A stretch of DNA of 6,617 bases from NCBI GenBank assembly GCA_003154335.1, contig PMDE01000082.1, positions 1 to 6,617 of the forward strand, written 5' to 3'. The notes below the pieces were generated by a model. That model did no database searches. It was not told the DNA's origin and saw only the letters and a list, made by a program, of their open reading frames with translations. Shown here one piece after another: positions 1-4,443 of this stretch. Position 1 is the stretch's first letter, and every line of letters begins with the position of its first letter. The position numbers and the translations under genes were made by a program. Source of the stretch: Methanoregula sp. Its GTDB lineage: Archaea > Halobacteriota > Methanomicrobia > Methanomicrobiales > Methanospirillaceae.

Positions 1-66
1 TCCGCTCTTGAAGAAACCCTTTTTTTAAATCGGATACACCAAACGACCGAAAAGATCAAAGGTTAA
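1..66 (+). CDS. 3' end of an upstream gene (partial)
   Basis: Frame 1 is open from the first base to a TAA at 64-66 and encodes 21 residues (SALEETLFLNRI, then HQTTEKIKG). The sequence looks like an amphipathic C-terminal helix. The other two plus frames hit stops almost at once. No family can be assigned from so short a piece. A T-run at 20-26 lies inside the reading frame, so it is not by itself a terminator for this gene. The call rests only on open frame and protein-like composition and could be chance. Confidence 0.4.
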   Translation, partial: SALEETLFLNRIHQTTEKIKG

Positions 67-150
67 TTGTCTCTTACCTATAATGGACTCTTATACTCCT
101 AACAAAGCTCCCAGCTTATCGAAACTGTTTTTCTCGTATTGGCACTATGC

Positions 151-160
151 TAATAATTAT
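151..160 (+). promoter_or_regulatory. TATA-box candidate for the SHOCT gene
   Basis: TAATAATTAT lies about 25-30 bp upstream of the ATG at 185, the archaeal TATA-to-start spacing that gives a leaderless or very short-leader mRNA. No Shine-Dalgarno sequence is visible before the ATG, which agrees. The region 67-150 shows nothing else I can support. Confidence 0.4.
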
Positions 161-184
161 CATCTAAGAACATAAGTAGAGTGC

Positions 185-514
185 ATGGCTCCTGGTTTTA
201 TGTATTCCATGTATCCAATGCATCCCGTCTTTGGATTGTATTTTATGATCATCATCTGGTTAGTCCAGCTGGTGATTGCGTTTCTCGTGTATAAGGATGC
301 AAAAGAACAAAAAATGAGTCCACTCCTGTGGTTCATTCTGGTGATTGTCCCGATGTTCGGGTTCCTGGTGGCGACGATTTATGTTATCATCCGGGCATTC
401 AGAATGCCAATGGAAGCTCAGAAAAACCCCCTTGATATCCTGAAAGAACGTCTTGCGAAAGGAGAGATAACAACAGAAGAATATGAAAGGAGAAAAAGTG
501 CATTAATGGAATAG
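185..514 (+). CDS. Two-TM membrane protein with C-terminal SHOCT domain
   Basis: A 109-residue protein. Two hydrophobic segments are visible, at about residues 15-36 (FGLYFMIIIWLVQLVIAFLV) and 46-69 (PLLWFILVIVPMFGFLVATI). They are joined by a short charged loop (KDAKEQK). The C-terminal 28 residues (82-109), PLDILKERLAKGEITTEEY followed by ERRKSALM, match the SHOCT motif, a short helical domain often found at the ends of small bacterial and archaeal proteins and proposed to mediate oligomerisation. The protein is probably a membrane protein with SHOCT facing the cytoplasm; its function is unknown. The ATG at 185 is chosen because it sits about 28 bp after a TATA-like box, consistent with leaderless translation. 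It ends with a normal TAG, relevant to the TAG noted at 1680. It stands alone, with 303 bp before the next gene. Confidence 0.85.
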   Translation: MAPGFMYSMYPMHPVFGLYFMIIIWLVQLVIAFLVYKDAKEQKMSPLLWFILVIVPMFGFLVATIYVIIRAFRMPMEAQKNPLDILKERLAKGEITTEEYERRKSALME

Positions 515-582
515 AGGTATCGTCCCCGCCCAACAAAAAATATTGGGTAACGTCTTTCCTGCAATCTCCAAATTTTTTAGGG

Positions 583-649
583 TATATTGCCTTTTGACTA
601 CCAAATCAGCCGGTGTCCGGCAGCATCAGTTTGTAGTCAGGACAATATA
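583..649. repeat. Large compound palindrome (cruciform or structured RNA)
   Basis: Nested complementary arms are visible. TATATTG (583-589) pairs with CAATATA (643-649). TGACTAC (595-601) pairs with GTAGTCA (633-639), and after a bulged C at 602, AAA (603-605) pairs with TTT (630-632). Inside these a separate hairpin forms, GCCGG (609-613) with CCGGC (617-621) around TGT. That is 22 base pairs in one 67-base unit. It lies directly downstream of a T-run and about 170 bp before the FKBP gene. It may be a terminator-like structure, a protein-binding palindrome, or a small mobile palindromic repeat. Confidence 0.6.
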
Positions 650-787
650 TCCGTGAAATTGTTAACCTCTTTTGTACCTAAAAGCACGCTCCCGGGCTTG
701 ATCCAGCGCATTCACGTGCTCGCAAATCAATGGTTCACCCGCCCGATTTGATAGAGCATTTGTCGGGATGAAATTAATTCGATATCC

Positions 788-796
788 TTTTTATTT
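788..796 (+). promoter_or_regulatory. TATA-box candidate for the FKBP lipoprotein gene
   Basis: The T/A-rich TTTTTATTT is centred about 26 bp upstream of the ATG at 818, so transcription should begin at or beside the start codon. The bases just before the ATG are A/T-rich with no Shine-Dalgarno, supporting a leaderless mRNA. Confidence 0.45.
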
Positions 797-817
797 CATA
801 ATTCTTTTTAATCAAAT

Positions 818-1489
818 ATGAATCTTAAGAGAGGATCTGTCATCGTTTTAGGTCTCGTAATCCTAGCGCTTCTGGCAGCAGGATGTACTTCAAGTAAACC
901 TGCGACTATCGCTACCGCGACGTCACCGGCATCAACACAAATGACAGCAGAAACCGTAACCACCACAGCGATTATCGTTTCCAACACGGGTGTTGCGATG
1001 AAAGGCGATAATGTATCAATGTATTATACCCTTATGTTTGAAAATGGAACTGAAATAAGCACGAATTTTAACACGACTCCTCTGGCATTTACGGTAGGTA
1101 GTGCCGATATTATCCCTGGTTTCTCGAATGCGGTCGTGGGAATGGGATTAAACCAGAAGAAAACGGTAATTATCCCATACGATCAGGCATATGGTCCGTA
1201 CCGGAGTGATCTTGTCCATGTCGTCAATCGCACCGGTCCCATCGCCAATCAGACTTTCACGGTAGGGCAATATTATTCAATTCACCGACAAACCGACAAT
1301 GCCAGTAGCATCGTTCGGATCCTCAATGTCACGCCATCTACGGTGACATGGGATGAGAATAGTCCGCTTGCCGGTCAGAACCTCACGTTTATGGTACAAA
1401 TTGTAAGTTTGACCAAGGGTGCCAATGTGAATATAGCCGGAACCCCGGTACCAACTACAATTTCTTTCCCAATCACAATGACAATATAA
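818..1489 (+). CDS. FKBP/SlyD-type peptidyl-prolyl isomerase lipoprotein
   Basis: A 223-residue predicted exported prolyl cis-trans isomerase that would assist protein folding outside the membrane. Residues 1-22 are a signal peptide (NLKRGS, then a hydrophobic core) ending in the lipobox LAAGC, so Cys23 is the probable lipidated anchor. Residues 24-55 form a Thr/Ser/Ala-rich linker. The FKBP fold follows from about residue 57: VSMYYTLMFENGTEI, then FTVGSADIIPGF (91-102), AVVGMGL and VIIPYDQAYGPY (117-128). The insert at about 130-178 and the closing strand NSPLAGQNLTF (181-191) are the SlyD-like insert-in-flap arrangement; the family consensus there is usually HPLAG, with Ser here in place of His. 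About 25 extra residues follow the fold. It lacks the His-rich metal tail of bacterial SlyD. The gene is monocistronic. Isomerase activity is inferred from family membership. Confidence 0.93.
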   Translation: MNLKRGSVIVLGLVILALLAAGCTSSKPATIATATSPASTQMTAETVTTTAIIVSNTGVAMKGDNVSMYYTLMFENGTEISTNFNTTPLAFTVGSADIIPGFSNAVVGMGLNQKKTVIIPYDQAYGPYRSDLVHVVNRTGPIANQTFTVGQYYSIHRQTDNASSIVRILNVTPSTVTWDENSPLAGQNLTFMVQIVSLTKGANVNIAGTPVPTTISFPITMTI

Positions 1490-1521
1490 CAAAAAATTTG
1501 TAGGCATCCATTGAATAAAAA

Positions 1522-1581
1522 TTTCGCGTTCTAAGAAAGTACAGACCCGACCTAGGAAAAGATCCCCCTTTTTTCGCGTTC
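1522..1581. repeat. 10-bp direct repeat TTTCGCGTTC
   Basis: The decamer TTTCGCGTTC occurs at 1522-1531 and again at 1572-1581, exactly 50 bp apart, in the gap between the FKBP gene and the small cysteine protein gene. The second copy follows a C/T tract (1564-1574) that may end the FKBP transcript, and it lies just upstream of the next gene's TATA-like box. The repeat could be a regulator half-site pair or chance. Confidence 0.35.
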
Positions 1582-1589
1582 ATAGATGG

Positions 1590-1597
1590 TTAAAAAG
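1590..1597 (+). promoter_or_regulatory. TATA-box candidate for the small cysteine protein gene
   Basis: TTAAAAAG lies about 24 bp upstream of the ATG at 1617. This supports leaderless initiation there rather than at the in-frame ATG at 1605, which is too close to the box. Confidence 0.4.
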
Positions 1598-1616
1598 AAA
1601 TACGATGGCAGGACTG

Positions 1617-1802
1617 ATGAAAGACCCCCAGAACTACAACCCCGCATCTATGCCTTGCCTCAAATCTGAATGCGATAGATAGGAAAACGGGATGTGCATC
1701 CAGATCCGTAAAACCTGGGAAATCAGATTATCTCAGGTCTTTAGCAATCAGGAGTGTGATGACTATCTTATGATCATGGAGGAAAAATTAGAGAAGTACT
1801 AA
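1617..1802 (+). pseudogene. Small four-cysteine protein gene with in-frame TAG
   Basis: One reading frame runs from ATG 1617 to TAA 1800-1802 and is interrupted only by TAG at 1680-1682 (codon 22). The first part reads MKDPQNYNPASMPCLKSECD plus R; the second reads ENGMCIQIRKTWEIRLSQ, then VFSNQECDDYLMIMEEKLEKY. Both halves are protein-like. The cysteines (residues 14, 19, 27, 47) are spaced C-x4-C-x7-C-x19-C, suggesting a small metal-binding protein. The TAG falls between the second and third cysteine, in the pattern C-D-R-stop-E-N-G-x-C, where an aromatic residue would fit; one base change from TAT, TAC or TGG would produce it. If the TAG is a true stop, the C-terminal half could start at ATG 1692. 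Alternatives are nonsense mutation, sequence error, or readthrough or pyrrolysine insertion. A normal TAG stop at 512-514 argues mildly against wholesale TAG reassignment. Specific function is unknown. Confidence 0.5.
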
Positions 1803-1866
1803 GAATGCAGGATCTGTTCCCTTATCTCAAAAGTTTTGATAGAAAATTTAAAACCGTAGCATCATG

Positions 1867-1914
1867 AAAAAGGGAAAAATTCCGGAGATTTGATTCTTTG
1901 AAATATCTCCGGGA
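1867..1914 (-). terminator. Intrinsic terminator of the FAS1 gene
   Basis: CCGGAGAT (1882-1889) pairs perfectly with ATCTCCGG (1905-1912), extended by a U-G and an A-T pair to about 10 bp (1880-1914). Read on the minus strand, the hairpin begins 17 bp after the FAS1 stop codon and is followed by a T-rich run (complement of 1867-1880). The position and strand fit the minus-strand gene. The hairpin could also help stop convergent transcription from the small cysteine gene. Confidence 0.65.
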
Positions 1915-1930
1915 TCCTGGTTGTTGTTCT

Positions 1931-2605
1931 TCAATTATGGGGGGCAAGGACGGTATCTACGACCTGAATCACTCCATTGCTACAGACGATATCGGTGGAA
2001 ATAACCTTTACATTCCCATTCACCGAGATCGTACCACCGGCAACGTTGATCAGGAGGGATTCTCCCTGGACTGTATTTATTGATCCGACTCTCATGATAT
2101 CACTGGCCATCAATTCTTTATTCACCATATGGTAGAGCAGCGTCTTCGTCAGATAATATTTCAGGGGGTCCTTAAGGTAGGCATCCATCGTTCCTGCCGG
2201 AAGTTTCTTGAAAGCATCGTCTGTGGGCGCAAAGAGCGTGAAAGGACCAGGACCACTCAGGTTGCTGTCCAGCTGCGTCGCTTTCAATGCAGCGACCAGA
2301 GTGGTGAACCGGCCATCAGCTGCGAGAGTGTCAACGATGTTCTTCAGGGTAGCGTTTGGTGCGGCCGTTATGGTTACTGTCGTTGGTACCACGGTTATGG
2401 TTGTTGTCGTTGGTGCAACGGTTAGGTTGGTTGTTGTTGGTACAACGGTTATGAGGGTTGTCGTTGGTACAACAGTTATTTCAGTTGTCGCCGTTGGAAC
2501 CGGGGTTGGCGTTACCGTGGCAGGGCTTTGGGTAGCACATCCCATACACAGGATACTTACTGCAATCAATACGGCTAAAATAAGGAAAATACTTTTTTTC
2601 TCCAT
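1931..2605 (-). CDS. Fasciclin (FAS1) domain lipoprotein
   Basis: A 224-residue cell-surface protein from ATG 2605. Residues 1-22 are a signal peptide (EKKSIFLILAVLIAVSIL) ending LCMGC, an acceptable though not perfect lipobox, making Cys23 the likely lipid anchor. A Thr/Pro/Val-rich stalk follows, with five 9-residue repeats (43-87). One FAS1 domain fills about 86-223: NIVDTLAADGRFTTLVAAL, the hallmark FTLFAPTDDAFKKLP (122-136), LLYHMV (156-161), TVQG, and the second conserved block ISVNGNVKVISTDIVCSNG followed by VIQVVDTVLAP. FAS1 proteins act in adhesion or extracellular binding; the ligand is unknown. An in-frame ATG at 2623 is also possible, but 2605 places the Lys residues directly at the N-terminus of the signal peptide, and GGAG lies 10 bases upstream. 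The gene is monocistronic, with its own promoter and terminator. Confidence 0.93.
   Translation of the reverse strand: MEKKSIFLILAVLIAVSILCMGCATQSPATVTPTPVPTATTEITVVPTTTLITVVPTTTNLTVAPTTTTITVVPTTVTITAAPNATLKNIVDTLAADGRFTTLVAALKATQLDSNLSGPGPFTLFAPTDDAFKKLPAGTMDAYLKDPLKYYLTKTLLYHMVNKELMASDIMRVGSINTVQGESLLINVAGGTISVNGNVKVISTDIVCSNGVIQVVDTVLAPHN
2345..2479 (-). repeat. Five 27-bp tandem repeats in the FAS1 stalk
   Basis: Five head-to-tail units of nine residues cover residues 43-87: ITVVPTTTL, ITVVPTTTN, LTVAPTTTT, ITVVPTTVT and ITAAPNATL. The coding period is exactly 27 bp. The last unit is the most diverged and runs into the FAS1 domain. Such Thr/Pro repeats form extended, often glycosylated stalks that hold a domain away from the membrane; glycosylation is inferred only. 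Confidence 0.85.
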
Positions 2606-2660
2606 GACTAAAATTCTCCACATCCCTGCTGTTACAGGAATGTTTTAACCTTGCTATAGA

Positions 2661-2668
2661 ATTATAAA
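2661..2668 (-). promoter_or_regulatory. TATA box of the FAS1 gene, flanked by an inverted repeat
   Basis: On the minus strand this reads TTTATAAT, a good archaeal TATA box, predicting transcription start near 2640 and a leader of about 35 nt. It lies within a 7-bp inverted repeat, TATAGAA (2655-2661) and TTCTATA (2674-2680), which could be a regulator site overlapping the promoter. The arms are AT-rich, so chance is possible. Confidence 0.5.
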
Positions 2669-2810
2669 GAATTTTCTATATGTTCAAAATCCCCTGGTTA
2701 ATCCTGATTTCCTGATGTGTCGGATAAAACAGGCACTTCCCCATGTCAGCAGGTCTTACCTGAAATTTTCAACGAACCGTTTAACAGCTTTCCTTTTTTA
2801 CAATTTTCAC

Positions 2811-2820
2811 CATAAATGTA
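2811..2820 (+). promoter_or_regulatory. TATA-box candidate upstream of the 2849/2928 gene
   Basis: CATAAATGTA lies about 30 bp upstream of the GTG at 2849 and more than 100 bp upstream of the ATG at 2928. If it is the promoter, the mRNA would begin just before the GTG, supporting the view that the original gene started there. No other feature is evident in 2681-2810. Confidence 0.3.
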
Positions 2821-2848
2821 TGAAAAGTCCGGGCATCTTCGTATTTCG

Positions 2849-2926
2849 GTGACAACAGCTCATATCAACCGGTCAACGCCTATCAAAAAGACCTCCCCGT
2901 CCAAAGGAAAATTTGACGTATTGGGA
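2849..2926 (+). pseudogene. Out-of-frame 5' extension of the next gene
   Basis: From GTG 2849 a frame encodes VTTAHINRSTPIKKTSPSKG followed by KFDVLG, then runs out of frame at the AAA of 2926-2928 and stops at TGA 2942-2944. Removing one A would join it to the downstream frame as DVLG-MGRSSESVRQ, with no gap and a natural-looking sequence. This suggests a single gene of about 102 codons split by a one-base insertion. It could equally be a chance open frame upstream of a gene starting at 2928. Confidence 0.4.
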
Positions 2927-2927
2927 A

Positions 2928-3158
2928 ATGGGAAGAAGTTCTGAGAGCGTCCGCCAGGGAGTGAAAAGTATTGCTGGGCGATGGTCCCGCTCATCACAGA
3001 CACTAAAAAAAGAAGACCAGAAGTATGGTGAAAAACTGGTGAGACTGGCAATAATGCATTCATGCGGGTCGTTCATCGGTTGGGATGATTCTCTCGAAGC
3101 AGTGATATTTTCAGTGTTGGCAGAAATGATTAAACAACAGGAAAATCAGGGATACTGA
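2928..3158 (+). CDS. Conserved-looking small protein of unknown function
   Basis: A 76-residue soluble protein from ATG 2928, ending TGA. It is charged and probably helical: MGRSSESVRQGVKSIAGRWS, then a basic/acidic run (SQTLKKEDQKYGEKLVRLA), then GWDDSLEAVIFSVLAEMIK near the C-terminus. There is no signal peptide, membrane segment or known catalytic motif, and I do not recognise the family. A TTG at 2913 is an alternative start with AAAGGA just upstream, adding five residues. The frame is open further upstream, to 2853, without a good start. A different frame from GTG 2849 looks like the true N-terminus after a one-base shift (separate entry). Codon use looks genuine. The gene is followed at once by repeat element copy A. 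Confidence 0.7.
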   Translation: MGRSSESVRQGVKSIAGRWSRSSQTLKKEDQKYGEKLVRLAIMHSCGSFIGWDDSLEAVIFSVLAEMIKQQENQGY

Positions 3159-3160
3159 TT

Positions 3161-3458
3161 GGAAGTGCCTGACAATGAACCCCAAAAGGAGGGTGTATTG
3201 ATCTCAAAATACAAAGATATGAAGAGCATCCGGATCTGAAAAATGGGAATATGATAACGGGAACTATTCTTTCAAAATTTGCTTTTTTTAAAAAATTTTT
3301 ATCTTTTCAGGACAGGTAAACCCATGGAAGGTCCTGGACAGTCTTCATCACAGCGAGAAGTCGTCAGGGTCTTCCCTTATCAGGTATCTCCAATAATAAA
3401 TTCCTCTTAAGTTCATTTTTTGACGTTCTCCAGACATTTTTATTCGTGTTTTCTGTTC
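3161..3458 (+). repeat. Intergenic repeat element, copy A
   Basis: About 298 bp aligning along its length with 4799-5098, in the same orientation. The 5' part (3161-3280) is moderately conserved. An AT-rich TATA-like block follows (3283-3300). The core from TCAGGACAGG (3307) to the T-run at 3416-3421 differs from copy B at about 13 of 117 positions by my hand alignment, with a 38-bp exact match (3357-3394). No transposase or clear terminal inverted repeats are seen. It begins 2 bp after a stop codon and ends 135 bp before the DUF1059-like gene. The 5' part holds only a short frame that is not preserved at the same length in copy B, so it is non-coding. Confidence 0.8.
3311..3421 (+). ncRNA. 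Candidate small RNA in repeat copy A
   Basis: A TATA-like TTTTAAAA centred near 3289 would start transcription around 3312-3317, and a six-T run (3416-3421) could end it, giving about 105 nt. Two hairpins are possible: CAGGAC (3308-3313) with GTCCTG (3331-3336), and GAGAAG (3355-3360) with CTTCCC (3371-3376) around a 10-nt loop, with one A-C mismatch. The start may lie slightly upstream so as to include the first stem. No known RNA family is recognised. The alternative is a structured leader or attenuator for the DUF1059-like gene. Confidence 0.45.
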
Positions 3459-3592
3459 GCATAATGAGGATTTTGTTTCAAAATTTGTCTCAAAATATGT
3501 TTTTCTGGAATGATCTTAAACATCTCCTTATGCATTCTTTGAGATGGGGTGTTCTTTCTCATGGCGATTCAGAACAAAACAGGAGATCAGAT

Positions 3593-3823
3593 ATGCAGTC
3601 ATTGTCGTTCATTCCCGGGAGGATCGGAACAGATGAATTGGAACCCAAACATCTGGCTTCAATTAAATGCAGAGATTTGGGCATCGATTGTTCTTTCGAA
3701 GCAAACGGAGCGACTGAACGGGAAATCATAAGTCTTTTGATTGAACACATAGAATCTGAGCATAATATTCCTGTTTTAACCGCTGATGCTTTGTTTCGAT
3801 TAAAGACAGGAATAAAGAAATAA
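3593..3823 (+). CDS. DUF1059-like small protein
   Basis: The C-terminal part, residues 24-76, begins SIKCRDLGIDCSFEANGATE (Cys26, Cys33) and continues EREIISLLIEHIESEHNIPV to the Lys-rich end. It matches the DUF1059 pattern of a CRDLG-x-x-C-x-F-E strand, a helix and an E/H-rich segment before the C-terminus. These are short proteins of unknown biochemical role. ATG 3593 is chosen because AGGAG (3581-3585) lies 7 bases upstream, giving 76 residues. The frame is open back to 3446, but that part is not protein-like. A different frame from ATG 3561 (GGGGTG upstream) reads MAIQNKTGDQICSHCRSFPG and then GSEQM. One extra G at about 3635 would fuse it as GGSEQM-ELEPKHLASIKC, so the N-terminus may be frameshifted. 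No clear TATA box is seen; CTTAAACA near 3515 is a weak option. Confidence 0.72.
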   Translation: MQSLSFIPGRIGTDELEPKHLASIKCRDLGIDCSFEANGATEREIISLLIEHIESEHNIPVLTADALFRLKTGIKK

Positions 3824-3853
3824 TTGATTTCTTCTCCATCTTCGTGTTCTGTT

Positions 3854-3877
3854 GGCAGAGAAAGATTGCCTCTTTTT
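3854..3877 (+). terminator. Weak hairpin plus T-run after the DUF1059-like gene
   Basis: GGCA (3854-3857) can pair with TGCC (3867-3870) and is followed by TTTTT at 3873-3877, 30 bp past the stop codon. The stem is short, so termination may depend mainly on the T-run, as is common in archaea. Confidence 0.4.
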
Positions 3878-4088
3878 AGAAACCGGTTGTTCTGCAAAGG
3901 CTGTAAATATATTTGTGTTTTAAGGATTGATCAGTTGAGTTGGTGCATTTCTTTTTCGTGACTATTGTTTCATCAAAGAGAGCACCATGGAGTACCGCGA
4001 GCGCCAATAGCATCGAGGGAACAACATAACTACCCGCTCTTTATTTTGTATAGCTTCAACTAGCAGGACTTCTCTGCTTGGCACCTGT

Positions 4089-4103
4089 GCAACGCACCGT
4101 TGC
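4089..4103. promoter_or_regulatory. Palindrome upstream of the operon promoter
   Basis: GCAACG (4089-4094) and CGTTGC (4098-4103) form a perfect 6-bp inverted repeat around CAC, ending 10 bp before the operon's TATA box. The position suits an operator or activator site. It is G+C-rich against an AT-rich background. No factor can be named. Confidence 0.4.
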
Positions 4104-4113
4104 CTCGCCAGTC

Positions 4114-4121
4114 TTTATAAT
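4114..4121 (+). promoter_or_regulatory. TATA box of the microprotein operon
   Basis: TTTATAAT is centred about 27 bp before the ATG at 4145, so the message should begin at or within a few bases of the start codon. No Shine-Dalgarno is present, consistent with leaderless translation of the first gene. It is the same octamer found on the minus strand before the FAS1 gene. Confidence 0.6.
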
Positions 4122-4144
4122 CGATCTTACTACTACTCATTGGT

Positions 4145-4276
4145 ATGACCATTGAAAGGCAGCTTTGCCAAAAATGCAATCATTCGTGGTATCCCAGCCG
4201 TGAAACAAAACCGAAGGTATGCCCGCGATGCAAATCCTACAATTGGGAAAAAACAGCGAAGGTGAAGATACAATGA
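4145..4276 (+). CDS. 43-residue zinc-ribbon microprotein
   Basis: The sequence MTIERQLCQKCNHSWYPSRE, then TKPKVCPRCKSYNWEKTAKV, has two CxxC knuckles (Cys8/Cys11 and Cys26/Cys29), 14 residues apart between the inner cysteines, and the CPRCKS-x-x-W signature of small archaeal rubredoxin-like zinc ribbons. It should bind one zinc ion and is probably cytoplasmic, mediating contacts with nucleic acid or protein; the partner is unknown. The ATG is chosen for its 27-bp distance from a strong TATA box. It is short enough for routine gene finding to miss. Its TGA stop overlaps the next gene's ATG as ATGA (4273-4276), implying translational coupling, so it is the first gene of a three-gene operon. Such ribbons also occur fused to small DNA-binding or antitoxin-like proteins, but nothing here proves that role. 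Confidence 0.8.
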   Translation: MTIERQLCQKCNHSWYPSRETKPKVCPRCKSYNWEKTAKVKIQ

Positions 4277-4443
4277 GGGAAATTATCGAAGCGTTTGTGT
4301 ATGGCGGAAATGAAATGAATGCATGGGATGATAAACAGTTCATTAAAGAAGAACAAAAGATACGGGATTTGTTTTTGAATGACCCGGAGTTCATGAAGTA
4401 TATTGCCAGGGTGAGGACGTTAAAGGCATGTGGTGTATCATGA
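4273..4443 (+). CDS. 56-residue operon protein of unknown function
   Basis: Second gene of the operon, running from the ATG inside the ATGA overlap at 4273 to TGA 4441-4443. The frame is open upstream to an ATG at 4219, but that start lies inside the zinc-ribbon gene and gives an unnatural N-terminus, so 4273 is preferred. The protein (MREIIEAFVYGGNEMNAWDD, then KQFIKEEQKIRDLFLNDPEF and a basic tail MKYIARVRTLKACGVS) is charged and mostly helical by appearance, without membrane segment, signal or known motif. I do not recognise it. Its stop overlaps the third gene's ATG in a second ATGA. Confidence 0.72.
   Translation: MREIIEAFVYGGNEMNAWDDKQFIKEEQKIRDLFLNDPEFMKYIARVRTLKACGVS

Larger units (their letters stand above)
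515..817. other. Gene-free interval with several inverted repeats
   Basis: No credible coding frame is seen. Just after the SHOCT stop there is a small hairpin, CCCAA (529-533) with TTGGG (543-547), and then a T-run near 573-578 that could end that transcript. The interval continues with the compound palindrome at 583-649 (separate entry), a 6-bp arm pair AGCACG (683-688)/CGTGCT (715-720), and a 5-bp pair CCCGA (742-746)/TCGGG (763-767). The last bases hold the promoter of the downstream lipoprotein gene. Confidence 0.5.
3824..4144. other. Gene-free interval upstream of the microprotein operon
   Basis: No convincing gene is seen. The interval holds the terminator candidate at 3854-3877, a 5-bp arm pair AGCAG (4062-4066)/CTGCT (4074-4078), a perfect 6-bp arm hairpin at 4089-4103, and the operon promoter at 4114-4121. 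A 40-codon minus-strand frame (4084 to 3962, GTG start) is somewhat protein-like but lacks a ribosome site and was not called. Confidence 0.45.

Noticed and set aside
1277..1507. A 76-codon minus-strand frame within the FKBP gene
   Set aside because: It lies opposite a well-supported FKBP fold, has no start context and shows no domain signature.
2208..2648. A 146-codon plus-strand frame rich in Val and Thr opposite the FAS1 gene
   Set aside because: It is the antisense of the Thr/Pro repeat and FAS1 domain. Its Val runs are simply the complement of Thr codons, and the minus-strand protein has clear domain motifs.
3559..3897. A 112-codon minus-strand frame over the DUF1059-like gene
   Set aside because: It is opposite a frame carrying the CRDLG motif, and its sequence shows no recognisable features.
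3962..4084. A 40-codon minus-strand frame (GTG start) with VPSREVLLVEAIQNKERVVM at its N-terminus
   Set aside because: It is somewhat protein-like but has no ribosome site or promoter, and its C-terminal half is unconvincing. It may be a degraded remnant; kept only as a note.
3987..4146. Plus-strand ATG at 3987 with an in-frame TAG after seven codons and an open frame beyond
   Set aside because: The residues after the TAG do not look protein-like, and the frame runs through the operon promoter, so this is not a second recoded gene.
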